Assembly (NCBI RefSeq): GCF_009727055.1
Contig: NC_052350.1
Span: forward strand, 38,545,477 to 38,609,476
Length of the DNA: 64,000 nt
From: Benincasa hispida
Taxonomy: Eukaryota > Streptophyta > Magnoliopsida > Cucurbitales > Cucurbitaceae
Direction: 5' to 3'
Shown in pieces: positions 11,185-23,969 of the stretch. Made by a program: the position numbers and the translations under genes. Under the pieces are notes generated by a model. The model did not search any database and was not told where the DNA came from. It saw only the letters and a list, made by a program, of their open reading frames with translations. Positions within the stretch are counted from its first letter, which is position 1, and every line of letters begins with the position of its first letter.

Positions 11185-13242
11185 TATGCTAGCATATTGA
11201 ACCTTTTATTCTTTCTTCTCTCACAATCACCCTACATTTCGGTTTGCATGATTGTCAAATCTTCTTTTACTCATCATTGACAGGTTCTCTAAGCAGCCGC
11301 ATGCCACCACCGGTGACCATCGCACCACAAACACACCATCGTGGTCGTCCATTGAAGAAGCAACCGCCAATCGTTTCTCAGTGAGACCACATTGGCGAGT
11401 TTTTAGATTTTCGAACCGTTTCTAAGATTTTGATCATGCTATTTGTTTTTTAGTTTTTGGTTGAGATTGTAATTTTTTTCACTTCTAGAAGTTTAGATGG
11501 AGTGTATTTGCAGTTTTCGAGTTGTTTTTGAAGCATTGTCTATTTGTATTCAATTTGTTAGTTTTTGGGTAGTTTGATCATTTACCAATTTGTATTTTCT
11601 ATTATTTAAATTTTTTTTTTACTATTTTTACAATTTTGAAATCCTTTTTGCCATTTTTTCAAATGAAACTTTAAATTTTGCTATTTCTCTTGTCAGTTTT
11701 TTTTTTTTTTTTTTTGTGGTAAACTATAGATATGTCCCATTTTTAAGTACAACGTAATTATTTGGTAATATTCTTGAATGTGAACACTCTTTTAAAAATT
11801 AGGGACAGTTTGATATTTCAGGAGTAACAAATTAATAATTTTTAGATTTTGAAACTTTTTAGATATTTTTATGAATAATGAAACTTTAAAATTTGCAATT
11901 CCTCACGTCAAGCCCATCAAATGCTATGCCTATTTCCTTCAAAAGGGGACATGGGAAAGAACGATTAATCTAACCGACTTTATAGTGACTTTAAATCAAT
12001 AACAATAACCTTTATCTATGGAATATTTGACATAGCATGTGACATATTTGACATAGCCTATTATTTAACCTTTAAATGCATGTGACATTTTTGACATAGC
12101 CTATTATTTTTTCCAACAAAGTAGATTCAAATCTCTCAAGTCTAGATTAAGGATATACATTAAGTAGTTGAGCTATGTTTAAATTGACGTTGACATATTC
12201 TATTATAAGAATTAGTAGCTTACTCTTTATATATAATATCATAGTGGTCTTGTATTTGATCAAGTTATTAGTTTGACTGTTCAATGTGATCCTTGATTTT
12301 CTCCCTAAATTTTGGGGTTATATCAATATAAACCTTGAACTAATAATTGTATCAAGTTAAACCATGAACTTTCATAAGTGTATCAATTTGTACCCTCTAT
12401 TAATTTTGTCATTTAAACCTCTATACTTCCATAAAATGAATTAATTTTATATTCTTAATTAAGATTCCCTATTCATATATCGATTCTAATGGTCTGTTTT
12501 ATTAATCCAACATTTCATAAGTCTACACATATGTTAGAATTGAATGTATGTAGAATTTCAAATGTAATCTTAACAAAGGATTTAAATTAACTTATTTATA
12601 AAAATTTAGAAATTTAATTGAAATAATTATAAATTTTGCAAATAATTTTCAAATTAAGTCTAAAGAAAGATGTTAATTGATATACTTATAAAAAAAGTTT
12701 AAGGTTAAATCGATATCTACTAATTGGAGTGTAAAATAAAAATTTTCCTTATTTATTTATTTATTTTTATTGTTATGGTGCTCCTTCATTTTGATGAAGG
12801 GAAGGCAAGGAATACTTTCTCCATGTGCCCACTTTTTTAGTCTGATATACACCATCTTTTTGGCCTTTTCTTCCAACATTGGTGAATAATATCACATAAG
12901 AGTTGTTTGTTAATCTTAATTATCTCAAATTTGTTTTAAATTCTTGAAATGTTAATTCAAAAACTCTTAATTAATATGATTAGAACTTAAAATAGTTTAA
13001 AGAATTAATATTTAAGTCATTGTTTTAGATCATTAACATTATATTCACGTAGTTAATTAAAAAAAAGTTTAAAAACCTGTTTGGATTGACTTAAGAAAAA
13101 ATATTTTTTTAAAAAACTCACTTTTATATAAACATTTTTTTTTAATAAAAATTGATTAAAATACACTTGAAAATCTATTGTGAGTAGTTGTCAAACACTT
13201 AATTTTTTTTTTTTTTTATAAAAAATGTCTTAGTAATAGTAG

Positions 13243-13295
13243 TAGTAGAAGATAATAATAATAAAATAATAATAATAATAATAAAATAAATAAAA
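13243..13295. repeat. (TAG)n/(TAA)n microsatellite
   Basis: A TAG run is followed by TAA and TAAA repeats. The minus-strand frame of leucines and tyrosines across it is an artefact. Confidence 0.85.
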
Positions 13296-13994
13296 TAGTC
13301 CATCCGAACTTATTCAATTTTAATTCACGCATTTTTAAATGTCTAATGATAATCATTGTAATTTTAATAAATCTTGTTAATTTTTCTAATAAACAACAAT
13401 AATATTTCCAAAATTTATAATAGATAATATAAATTTTTTTAAAAAATAACAAAAATAATTAGTAATAAAAGATTTAATTTAAGATTTATTGGAGGTAGGG
13501 GAATCAGAATTGAATATTTGTGATTAAAATTGACCAAATCCCAAGTACTTTACCAAAATATTATTTTAATAAAAAAATATATTCTTTACCATTTCATATT
13601 TTAAAAGAAGAATTTCAGTTCAATTTCAAATTGACACATGAGTAACAAATTCACAAATTATTTGTGCACAATAGACACTTATTTGAAGGCTAAATTATAA
13701 TATAAAAAATATGTTTGAACGTTGTCCTTCATTTACAAATATTATATTCTTTTAAAATTGTAATATTACCTAGATCTTTTCATAAATATTTAAAATAGAG
13801 TATAAATATAATATTGAATGAAAATTGAAATCTTTAATGATGTGGCATAGTCCTATTATTATGGAAGTTGAGACGTGGACGTTGTCATACTATTCAAATC
13901 TCAATTTCTATAAAATATTTTAAGAAATTTTTACTTCAATGATAATTCAAAATATTTAAAAAAGGTCAAAGAAAGCATTACATTTTTTGAAAGA

Positions 13995-14057
13995 ATATAT
14001 ATACATATATGTATATATGTATATGTATATATGTATATGTATATATGTATATGTATA
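13995..14057. repeat. TATATGTATATG microsatellite
   Basis: Repeats of ATGTATATATGTAT with a period of about 12 to 14 bases. Confidence 0.9.
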
Positions 14058-16035
14058 TTTGTAATTTAACCTAAGTTTAATAATGTATAAAGACTTTAAC
14101 TATTAGTTCAAATAACAAAATTATTTGAACACAATTCAACTAATTTGAGGTTATAGGTCTGATCAAGGTTAGAACTTCAAAACTTTCATAGGTAGAACCA
14201 AAAAACTTATCCGTACACATTAGATTTGATTTTAGTCTATGCATTTTCAAACTTGATATTTTATCTTACTTTCTATTAGAGTAATGATAACTTGACGAAG
14301 GATAAAAAAATACCAAAACTTTTGGAATAAAATTCACATTTGAAAATACAGATGTAACAACCTGAAATCGTGCATTTTCAAAATTATAGAAATAAAAAAA
14401 AAAAAAATTGAATTCCATTTGATAACCATTTAGTTTTTGAAAATTTGTTTTTGGTTTTCAAGTTTTAAGAAACAAAACCATTCATGATTGATAATGGTTT
14501 TTGATTTTCTATTTTTAAGAAACCAAAAAAATGTTTGCTAATTGTTTTTAATTTTATGTTTTTGAAAATTAAAACTAAAAATATACAATCGTGTTTTTAT
14601 TTTTGTTTTTTAAAATTCAAAATACGTTTTCATGAATTTTTTGTTTTTATATTTTTTTAATAAAAATAATGACAAGCTTCTTTTGTAATATTTTTCATCT
14701 AGTATACATAGTTATGTATATATATATTTATTTGATACTTTTAAAAAAAAATTATATGGATAAAATAATATGAATATTTGAACACATTAATCACAAACAA
14801 AATGCAGAAAAATAACAAAACTAAATATATTAACAAAATATAATAAAAGTAATTTCATTTTTATAAAAGAAAATTCCAAGAGAATAAGGTAAAAATAATT
14901 ACAACAAATTCACAAAGTTTTTTTATAACAATTTTGTTACTCTATCCTCATAGTGTCATAAAAAAATTGTCTAATAAGATGAACAAATTAATAATCCATA
15001 AATACCTCAACCACACGCATTAGTAAATACAATAATGTATAAATGAACTATACTATCTAAAAGGCTATAAGAGAGAATCTTTAGATTTTCCATTTTTACC
15101 TTTTTTTAGATGATAGTTATAGGCTTATCTCAGGTAATTGGACATTTTATCATTAAACAAACAACTTAATTATCAAACTTAATAAAATTGCATATCAACT
15201 TTTATAAATAACTTATATTTTTTAGACAATTGATTTTGATTACACTCAAAGTTTTTTTTTTCTTTTTTTCTTTTTTGAATGCCACTTCTCCTTGCTAGTT
15301 ATGTAAATGTTGTAGTTTTTGACCTTGTTCTCGGTTTATCGAAAATAGTGGGAGGAACGTCTATTCACAGATCTAACCAAAGAATTTTTACGAAACAAAT
15401 GTCAATGCTTATCATATATATTTTATCATCCAGTTTGATTATTCCTTTTTTTTTTTTTTTTTTTTTTTTTTTTCTTAACTTGAACCCGTTTGAAAATTTT
15501 CGATTTTATATATTTTCAACCTTAAAATGCCAAATTGATTGATTTCAACCCGAGCGGTCGAACATTTACTTTAAGCTATTTTTTTTTTTCGATTTTGTTC
15601 GATTTTTTGGTTGAAAATTGTTGTTTAATTGTTTACAAAACAACCAATTCATGACTAAACTTAAGTCGAGTATAACTCCATCATTGCAATAATGTCAAAG
15701 GTTTAATACATAACACATGACAAAGCTAATTCGAGTATATAACTCATCAAACGCAATTACCATTTCAAAGATTAATATCCAATCTCTAATCAAAATAATA
15801 ATAATGAAATAAGACAAAACATGACTAAAATAATTCACCATGAGCAATGAGAATTTTCCCACTAAGATAAACTAAACACAAATCTTCATATGGTTTTTCC
15901 TTTTTGAGTTGCACTCAAATTTTCATAGTTGAAATTTACCCATCAAACAACCAACAATCTTCAAATTCAACCAAGATTTGACCTTACACCCTTTGATGGC
16001 CAAATCCTTACCCTCTCCATCTTCCATAAAATTCT

Positions 16036-16043
16036 TATATAAA
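16036..16043 (+). promoter_or_regulatory. TATA box of the beta-tubulin gene
   Basis: TATATAAA. Transcription would begin about 30 bases downstream, near 16,070, in a CT-rich leader (TCTCTTCTCTACTCCC), which is common in plant housekeeping genes. It is the only good TATA box just upstream of the tubulin leader. Confidence 0.7.
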
Positions 16044-16180
16044 CCACCATCACTCTCAGTTCTCAATTCACTCTCTTCTCTACTCCCAATCACCTGACTT
16101 GCCTCTTACTCCACCGCCAGGTTCCGCCCTCTCCCGCCGGAGCCCACCCCATTTTCCCCTGTATCGCCGGAACATCTCCG

Positions 16181-16549
16181 GTAAGTTTCAATTCATCAGA
16201 TCTGATTACTGCATTTGATTACTTGCTTTGTAGTAATGTGGAAAATTTCATATCGGCGTTTTCCCGAACTGGGTTCTGCTTTATTTTCATATTCTCACAG
16301 CACAATGCCATGAATCTGTTATTTGATCGGGTTTTTTGGAAATCGGTATAGCTTTATGGTCATATTCTGGCACTGAATCTGCGATTTGGTTGAATTTTAC
16401 TTCCGATCCAATGTTTATGATGATATTGACATATATGCATTCAATGCAGAGGAGTTGTGTTTCGATTTCTTACTGATCTTGAATTTGTTATACTTGTGTG
16501 TGTGTGTTCTCTAATTTCGATGCCAATTGAACTATGTGCTTAACTTCAG
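16181..16549 (+). other. Intron in the 5' untranslated leader of beta-tubulin
   Basis: Donor CTCCG|GTAAGTTT at 16,181 and acceptor TTAACTTCAG at 16,549, leaving only about 24 bases before the start codon. The interior is T-rich, as plant introns are. A competing acceptor, GTGGGCAG, ends at 16,566. Leader introns often raise plant gene expression, but that role is inferred here. Confidence 0.65.
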
Positions 16550-16573
16550 AGTGTCCTTGTGGGCAGTGAGAAG

Positions 16574-19500
16574 ATGAGGGAGATTCTCCACGTTCAAGGA
16601 GGTCAGTGTGGCAACCAGATCGGATCCAAGTTTTGGGAAGTTTTGTGTGATGAACATGGCATAGATCCGACTGGTCGATACACTGGAACCTCTGATTTGC
16701 AACTTGAACGTGTAAATGTGTACTACAATGAGGCTTCTTGTGGTCGCTATGTCCCTCGAGCTGTGCTCATGGATCTTGAGCCTGGTACCATGGACAGTGT
16801 GAGGACAGGTCCTTATGGACAGATCTTCAGACCGGATAATTTCGTGTTTGGGCAATCTGGTGCTGGTAATAACTGGGCCAAGGGCCATTACACAGAAGGA
16901 GCAGAACTCATTGATGCTGTTCTCGACGTTGTGAGAAAGGAAGCCGAGAACTGTGATTGCCTTCAAGGTATAATCTATGTCTCAGATCATGTGCTTGATT
17001 AGATGTGATTGTTTGGATCTAATGAGAAGTGTTTAAGTTGAGTCCTTTAGATTTACAATTAGTTGTTTTGCTAATGTACCGTTTACTTTTATATTTGAAT
17101 GTTCATGTGGGATGAGATTTTAAGACATGATTGAGAGTGTCAAACAATGGATCCAATATCAAAAATGCCTTTTTACTCCCACGTGCCTTGCATCTTTGTT
17201 TGAGTTATATACTTATATTATAGAATATTATTAAACTCATTCAAATACTATGGTCTCTTCTATGAAATAACTTCCAAAAGTGCCAAAAAGTACGTTAACG
17301 TCTTCTTTTGTTACTTTACTTTTGCTTTTAATACTGTTTTCAGAAAAGTGCACTTGGGTATGCGAAGTGTCAAGCACTTCTGAGCATATCTTCTTCATGG
17401 CCTTGCTTTGTTGCAAGGAAAGGTCAAGCCAAAGTCGATAAGGTCCATGGTCATTAATTAATTAATTAATTTTGTACACAAGAAGACGATTTTTCTTCAT
17501 TTTCTAACATCTAAGATCTGAAATTGTTTTCTTCTTTATTGATGAGAAGTCACTACATAATCAAACGGTCTTTCACGATAAGTTACTTCCTTGGTCAGCT
17601 CGTTTGGGTTCTACTCGTCTTCTTGCATCAACTTGGTGTTCTCTATCCATGACCTTTTCAAATTATTCTACTTAGGATATTAGTTTGAATTGGACGCTTT
17701 TATTTTTTTGGTTTAAGCTCATTGTACCTTATTTTTTATTTTGTTTCTTATATTTTGAGCAATAGACTATTTCATTATATCAATGAACAGATACCTGTTT
17801 TCTTTATGTCGTTTGCTTTTTTCTCAACTTTACTGAGAAGTCATAGCCTGCGTGTTGCTGTCATTCATACGCTAGAATTTCTGTTACACAGAAAATATTA
17901 CAGATTCCTATCATGGGATTTCTGATTCATTAAGTGCTTTTAACTCAGTTTGCTTGCTTGGCATTTTTTTGTGTTCTCACAGGTTTCCAAGTGTGCCATT
18001 CACTTGGTGGAGGTACTGGTTCTGGAATGGGGACTCTTCTGATTTCCAAAATCAGAGAAGAATATCCGGACAGGATGTTGCTTACTTTCTCTGTCTTCCC
18101 TTCGCCAAAGGTGTCGGATACAGTTGTAGAGCCCTACAATGCAACGCTTTCTGTTCACCAGCTCGTTGAGAATGCAGATGAGTGTATGGTGCTGGACAAT
18201 GAAGCATTATATGATATTTGCTTCAGGACTCTCAAGTTAACTACTCCTAGCTGTAAGTATGATATCCATCATTTTTTGACAGACTAGAACATAATGGTGT
18301 GAAGGAGTTGATTCAGTATTTCAAGCTGCTCTAATGTAAATTTGTGATTTAGGCCCTGGGATAACAATTTCGTTTTCAGTTTTATGTTTTTTAAATTTAT
18401 GTTTGTTTCCTTCCCAACATTATGGTTTTCACTTTATTTAAGAAATACTTGAGTTTCAGTCAAATTCTAAAAACAAAAACAAGTTTTTGGAAACTACTTT
18501 TTTTTTAGTTTTCAAAACTTGGATTGATTTTTGAAAATTTTAGTAGACCGTGTATAACAAAACATAGAAACACATGGATGGAAACAGTGTTCAGAAGTTC
18601 AATTTTTTAAAAAACCAACATTAAACTTAAATAGTTATCAAACGAGACTTTAGTTATTAAAATTCAGGAGACACATACCAATTGGAATTAAAGTCAATCT
18701 TGTAATGGGCATTCGAAGATGAAAGTATCTCCAATGTTCTTAGGTTCCCCTGTGAAAATTTAACTTCCAAACCTCTAACTTTAACTGCAAACTCTTAGAT
18801 AACTTTATCTGGCATTCTATGATGTCCAATAATCTTACATTAAACTTAAGATTAGAGCTGCATCTTCTTTTAATATATACTCAGAAGCTTTCTGCTTCAT
18901 TATATTTTCTCTTTCAAATAGAGATCTGCCAATGGCAACATGTTAAATGAGTTGTAGGATATGTCCATTAATTAAAAAATATTTTATTAATGTATCAAGC
19001 ATTGCCAATAAAACTTCTCACAGCTCTTAGAAAAGCACAAAGCTATGCTGAATTTCATTCCTACCCTTCAAAAGTGGTAACTAAATCTGTTTTGTTTTTG
19101 ACTTTTTTGCTCTTGAAACAGTTGGGGATCTCAACCATTTAATTTCTGCTACAATGAGTGGGGTGACATGCTGTCTCAGATTTCCTGGCCAGCTTAACTC
19201 CGACCTCCGAAAACTCGCTGTCAATTTAATTCCCTTTCCTCGTCTTCACTTCTTTATGGTCGGATTTGCTCCTCTTACTTCACGTGGGTCACAGCTATAT
19301 AGGGCTCTGACCGTCCCAGAGTTGACGCAGCAAATGTGGGATTCTAAAAACATGATGTGCGCTGCAGATCCACGCCATGGCCGGTACCTCACTGCCTCTG
19401 CCATGTTCAGGGGCAAGATGAGTACTAAAGAAGTTGATGAGCAAATGATCAATGTTCAGAACAAGAATTCCTCATACTTCGTCGAGTGGATTCCAAACAA

Positions 19501-19798
19501 TGTTAAATCCAGCGTTTGTGACATTGCTCCTAAAGGACTTTCCATGGCATCGACCTTCATTGGAAACTCAACCTCCATTCAGGAAATGTTCAGGCGTGTG
19601 AGCGAGCAGTTCACAGCCATGTTCAGAAGGAAGGCTTTCTTGCACTGGTACACCGGAGAAGGAATGGACGAAATGGAGTTCACTGAAGCAGAAAGCAACA
19701 TGAATGATCTTGTTTCTGAGTATCAGCAGTACCAAGATGCCACAGCTGATGAGGAGTATTATGAAGAGGAAGACGATGACCCCGAACAGGAGGAGTAA
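16574..19798 (+). CDS. TUB: Beta-tubulin (three coding exons, 446 aa)
   Basis: Coding exons 16,574-16,967, 17,983-18,252 and 19,122-19,798 join in frame to 446 residues plus stop. Introns are GT-AG and fall inside the glycine codon at 132 and the codon after serine 221, the positions usual for plant beta-tubulins. The protein opens MREI, the motif for tubulin mRNA autoregulation. GGQCGNQ (9-15) and the GTP-contact loop GGGTGSG (140-146) are present. The C-terminus is an acidic tail ([16 protein letters not shown]). Beta-tubulin pairs with alpha-tubulin to build microtubules and hydrolyses its GTP. The start is the ATG giving MREI; no upstream in-frame ATG is in the exon. No frame damage seen, so the gene looks functional. 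Which isotype it is cannot be settled by eye. Confidence 0.97.
18353..18648. mobile_element. MITE-like element in tubulin intron 2
   Basis: Ends carry an imperfect inverted repeat: GGGATAACAATTT on the left, and on the reversed right end GTCTCGTTTGATAACTATTT. It is flanked by TTTAG at 18,348-18,352 and 18,649-18,653. The interior (TTTTGAAAATT, CAAATTCTAAAAACAAAAAC) matches the copy at 20,473-20,771. No coding capacity. The superfamily is not certain, perhaps hAT-like. Confidence 0.6.
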
Positions 19799-20110
19799 CT
19801 TTCGTTATCTGTGAGTAACCTATAGTGTATGATGCTGCCTATATATTATATATATATGGTATTAGTGTTCAGCACAAATTCTGTGCTTCCTGTGGGTGTT
19901 TCCTTTTTTTCTTCTCTATCTGTTGTTTCAGTATGCTGTTTTGTTTGTAATGTTAGAGTTATCCCATCTTCACATTGTAGTTGAAGTTGTCAAGTAATGG
20001 GGAGAAATGAGGAGTATTTGTGTTTGTATGAGTTTTCACTTCAGGATATTATCAATTGATTGTTTAATATAAACTTATCGGATCAGTTTCACGATTACGT
20101 GCTTCAATTT
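19799..20110 (+). other. 3' untranslated region of beta-tubulin
   Basis: T-rich sequence after the TAA, with an AATATAAA-like signal at about 20,067-20,074. The exact polyadenylation site cannot be read. Confidence 0.5.
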
Positions 20111-20439
20111 TTCAAGATTATGCTGATGTGTTTGGACTACAATTTCAAGTGTTTAACTTAAAATGTCATTTTGGAAGAAATTGAAGTGTATGACAACTAC
20201 TCAAAATAGTTTTTCAAGTTCATGTTAATGAGTTTTGATAAAAAATGTTTAAATAAAAATGAGTTTTCAACATTTTTTTCTCAAGTCAATTCAAATGATG
20301 CTTAAAACAATCTTGAAACGACTTTTTCCATAGGGTATAACTCTCACATGATAACCAAAACCTTTACTCAAGGGTAGAGCTTATGAGGAGGCTGGCAATT
20401 GTTCCGTTGTAGCTTGTCTTAGGTAAAAAAAAAAAAAAT

Positions 20440-21130
20440 GGTTAAATTACAAATTTAGTCTAAAATTTTAAGGTCTTGCTTGGTAAGCATTTCATTTTTG
20501 GTTTTTAGTTTTTTGAAAATTAAACATATTCCCTCCATATTTCTTACAATGATTTGCACAATGTTTTAATTCTTAGTCAAATTCTAAAAACAAAAATCAA
20601 ATTAAAAATTTAAAAACTACTCATTTTAGTTTTCAAAATTTAGCTTAGTTTTTTAAACCATTGACCAAAAATAGATAATAATGGAAGAAATTTGGAGGTG
20701 GAAGTGGTATTTTTATAGCCTTAATTTTAAAAAACAAAAGCAAAAAACCAAATCGTTACCAAATGGGGGTCTAAGTTTGAAACTTTTAAAATGTGTCTAA
20801 TAGATCCTTACACTTTCAATTGTGTCCAATAGGTCCCTAAATTTATAAATTTGTGTCTATTAGGTTATTTACCCACTCCACATTTAAAAAAATTCAGACT
20901 TACTAGTTACTACACACAAAATTGAAAGTATTGGATCTTAGTAGGCAAAAGATTTAGAATATAGTAGGAACCTATTTGGCACATTATTAAAAGTTCAAGA
21001 ACCTATTAGACATTTTTTAAGTTCAAGACTTATTAGATACAAAATTGGTTTAAGGGCCTATTAGACACATCTTACCATTATAGTGACAAATTTGAAAGTT
21101 TAGGATTAAATTTTTAATTGAACTAAAACT
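20440..21130. repeat. Inverted-repeat element, non-coding
   Basis: The left part has 'aatgtgtctaatagatcc' and 'ttgtgtccaataggtcc'. The right part has the reverse complement, 'gggcctattagacacat'. The outer ends 'aatttagtct' and 'ggattaaattt' also pair. It looks like a fold-back or MITE-type repeat and hosts the MITE at 20,473-20,771. No gene in it. Confidence 0.5.
20473..20771. mobile_element. MITE-like element, second copy
   Basis: The left end GTCTTGCTTGGTAAGCATTT pairs with the reversed right end GACCCCCATTTGGTAACGAT. Flanked by TAAG on both sides (20,469-20,472; 20,772-20,775). The interior matches the tubulin-intron copy in 'agtcaaattctaaaaacaaa' and 'agttttcaaaa'. Confidence 0.6.
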
Positions 21131-21419
21131 AGAGATTTAAAATTTTAGCTTACTAGATTTTCAAAATGGAAAGATTATATATAATTTTTTTTTATTGCGT
21201 AAATATAATTAAGTTAGTAGATAGAATTGTTTACAAGTTTTTAATCCGCATCTTTTGGTTGTTCTTTAAAAAAAAATCTTTGAAACTCTAGATTGGCGCT
21301 AGCTTGAAGCGGGGGTAACTTGTATGATGGTTGTAACCTAGATGGTGGTCGCCGAATCCACTTCTAGTAATTTGACTCCAGCTAGATACTTCATATATAT
21401 TTTGGTTTGATTGTTGCAT

Positions 21420-21850
21420 CTTGTAGAGTGATCATCGGTACTATGGCCATTTAGGCTAAGAGAGTTTGAAGTAATAATAGGTTTATGATGCCATTAGATG
21501 TTCCAGACTACACGATGCTACACTGATGTATTCAATGAGTCTATAGACTTGACCATTAGGTTTAGGTAATCTTTAAAATTTCATCATGATGGGAATAGAT
21601 CATTGCAATTTTTGGTCTTCAACGAGCAATTTCTATAAGTGCGAGTCATCAACTCGCATTGACTACGCTCTGGCCCTTGTACACACCGCTCATCATTCCT
21701 ACCAATTGAATAGTCTATTGAAGTGTTCGGATTGCGACGACGTGGGCTATTCGCTACCCGTGATGTTACGAGAAGTCTATTGAACCTTATCATTTAGATG
21801 AAGGAGAAGTCTGAACAAGGTTTCCATACGTGAACCTACATAAGGATCAT
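21420..21850 (+). rRNA. 18S rRNA 3' end, degraded fragment
   Basis: Collinear with the 3' end of plant 18S rRNA. Landmarks: GATGTATTCAATGAGTCTAT, GGTCTTCAACGAG, TTGTACACACCGC, GAAGTGTTCGGAT, TTGAACCTTATCATTTAGA, AACAAGGTTTCC and GGATCATTG. About 430 of some 1,800 bases remain. Many C-to-T and G-to-A changes against the expected sequence show it is not under selection and not an active rDNA unit. Confidence 0.93.
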
Positions 21851-22080
21851 TGCCGATGCCTAAACTTCAAACGACTCATGAACTTGTTTACAACAAACTA
21901 TCCGCGTCGGGGGCGGGGGAAACATGTTCTTTGTTGGCCCCCTCCCCCTCTGCAGGCCTAAACTAAGCCCTCGTGCAGGTTGCGCCAAGGAACTCGAAAT
22001 GAATTCATTTGCCCCCTACCCTAGCCTTGGCATGCCGGGGGGGGGGGGGGGGGGAGGAGTATTCTTATTGTATTACTCAC
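21851..22080 (+). other. ITS1 remnant
   Basis: Lies between the 18S end and 5.8S, in the normal rDNA order. It retains ATGCCTAAACTTCAAACGAC and CGCCAAGGAACTCGAAATGA, the latter matching the conserved ITS1 motif of flowering plants. It includes an 18-base G run (22,037-22,054). Confidence 0.85.
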
Positions 22081-22240
22081 AACGACTCTCGGCAATGGAT
22101 ATCTTGGCTTTTACATCGATGACGAACGTAGCGAAATGTGATAACTGGTGTGAATTGTAGGATCTCATGAACCATTAAGTCTTTGATCACAAGTTGCACC
22201 TAGAGCCTTCTAGCTGAGTACATGTTTGCATGGGCGTCAA
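22081..22240 (+). rRNA. 5.8S rRNA, degraded copy
   Basis: Starts AACGACTCTCGGCAATGGAT and includes GAACGTAGCGAAATG-like (GACGAACGTAGCGAAATGTG), GTGTGAATTG and AAGTCTTTGATCAC. It spans essentially the full length. Substitutions in positions that are near-invariant in plants show it is a relic. Confidence 0.92.
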
Positions 22241-22342
22241 ACATTGTTGCCCCCACATGCGAGCTCATTGTGCAGGTGAGGGTACACGCTGACCTTCTGT
22301 ACACACCATCGTGCAAATGGCTTAAATTTGATCCAAATTAAG
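22241..22342 (+). other. ITS2, first part
   Basis: Begins ATTGTTGCCCCC, the usual opening of ITS2, and ends TTAAATTTGATCCAAATTAAG, where the gypsy LTR starts at 22,343. The rest of ITS2 resumes at 39,751, so the two rDNA blocks are one fragment split by insertion. Confidence 0.75.
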
Positions 22343-23969
22343 TGTCATACCCCTCCTAGATTACCTTCTTAACCTGGAAGAAGATGTGACGACAACAGTT
22401 ACCAACCCTTTTACTGACACTTACTACCTAACTAACCTGCTTAACCTATCTTAGATCCTGGCATACATATATTTTAACCAACATACTAAACAGATTAACT
22501 TTAAAATTAACACATTTACATTACAGGGTTTCATAACATTGTTCATACATACATTTATGTACATTACAACTTAGTGAATCCAACATATGACACTAGTCCC
22601 CGTATGACAGACACATGTGTACTAACAATTACAAAGTCATCAATCAAGATTCCTTCAACCCGTGTCTTTGAGCGGCAGAGCAGTAGCAAAAATGTCTTAT
22701 GGGGAGTGACCGCTACCTGGGGGGAAGGAGGGGGGAGCATTTTGAAAACGTGAGCTAGAAGTCTAGTGAGTGACTAACGTTTAAAATATAAGCATCATAC
22801 ATAAAACTGATAGTAAAACTGAAAGCTTTAACTGGAAACATAAACAACATTCACATAAACATTATAACATAACAGATCATATTTGTACATAGTTGAACTA
22901 TTCCTCAGTTGAGAGTGGCCCTCTTGCTCAACTCCCAATACTTATACTTAGCCTCTTATTTGAGAGTGAGCCCTCTTGTCAGCTCTTTACCTTACTTAAT
23001 TGCATTATTACTTAGTTGAGAGAAGGAACCATTTTGTCCAACTCTCCATACTATTCTAGGTTAAGGTGTGTCGCCTTTGTCCACTACCTTCTACCTAGTT
23101 TTCCTCATAGTAACCTAGGTTAAGGTATGTCACCTTTATCCATCACCTTACCCCATATTAACCTAGGTTAAGGTGTGTCACCTTTGTCCATCACCTTACA
23201 TAGTCTTTCTCATGGTTTCCTAGGATAAGGTGTGTTGCCTCTGTCCATCACCTTTCTCCTAGTCTTGCCTGTTCTACCTGCACGTAGACTGGATTCCATC
23301 ATTAGAACTCATATCTAGGACTTAGCTCCAGTACCTTCACATCTAGTCCTTTAGTACTGTGCTTTCCATATGTTCTAAGGCATATTATTATCTCTATATG
23401 ACTTAGTTTCCCTAAGGTATTCAGTACTAACACATACTCATGAACATACTTAGTAGCTTTCTAAGTCAACGCATAAACATAACATTAAAGAGATGTGTTA
23501 CTTTGGTAAATTACTTGAAATTAGTTTTCATAAATAGTTTTCAGTAAATATGAATTGCTAAATCATTCATAAAGCACTTGCAAATCATTTAAAGCATTTA
23601 AAGCCACTCACTATATCTAGTAATTCTCCTAATGTACTCTTCCTTTTGATGTCAAAACTGTGGACATCACAACACATTCTATCCATTAGCATTGGGTTCC
23701 CTTTTGGGACTAACATTTCATAACTAGCTTACTTTATCTTAGTGTGTAGCCTTACCTTCCAATGCCAAGCACCATTAGGCGTTGAGTACTTATCCAAATT
23801 ATTAGGCCTTAACTTGACTAGGCGGCAACACCTTCACCATCGCCTATTACCATACATCCATGTCTTGCCTTAGGCGTTCCACAAGCTGCATTGCCATGCA
23901 TGGCCTGCCTTGCCTCCTATGTATCCAAACTTTTAGCTCATGCTTACACAGCCCATCGCATGACCCAAT
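22343..23969 (-). mobile_element. Gypsy-like LTR (left, 3' LTR), R-U5 side
   Basis: On the plus strand it starts TGTCATACCCCTCC, the reverse complement of an LTR end. It is collinear with 26,611-27,001 (reverse) for its first 320 bases, then with 36,533-37,789 (same strand). At 23,969 ('cgcatgacccaat') it stops abruptly at Copia pol sequence: this is the left breakpoint of the inversion. The rest of this LTR is at 27,966-31,624 in opposite orientation. It contains a four-copy tandem repeat at 23,056-23,270. Confidence 0.8.
23056..23270. repeat. LTR tandem repeat, about 50-58 bp unit, four copies
   Basis: Units start at about 23,056, 23,112, 23,162 and 23,220 with CTAGGTTAAGGTGTGTC and then CCTTTGTCCATCACCTT. 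The partner LTR has three units at 36,924-37,090. A second, looser repeat ('gagagtg..ccctcttg..aactc') precedes it in both LTRs. Confidence 0.85.

Larger units (their letters stand above)
8746..16030. other. Long AT-rich region without a recognisable gene
   Basis: About 7.3 kb with no frame of protein-like composition, no splice-consistent exon series and no tRNA fold seen by eye. It contains the 480-bp tandem duplication, several microsatellites and a decayed copy (about 14,405-14,590, 'ccatttgataaccatttagt') of the MITE found near and inside the tubulin gene. A short GC-richer island at 11,285-11,405 (CCACCACCGGTGACC..) stands out, but no function can be read from it. Confidence 0.5.

Noticed and set aside
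16532..16966. A 144-codon open frame antisense to tubulin exon 1
   Set aside because: It mirrors the codon pattern of the tubulin exon and has no domain or promoter of its own.
21584..21793. Open frames on both strands across 21,584-21,793
   Set aside because: They lie in the 18S rRNA relic.
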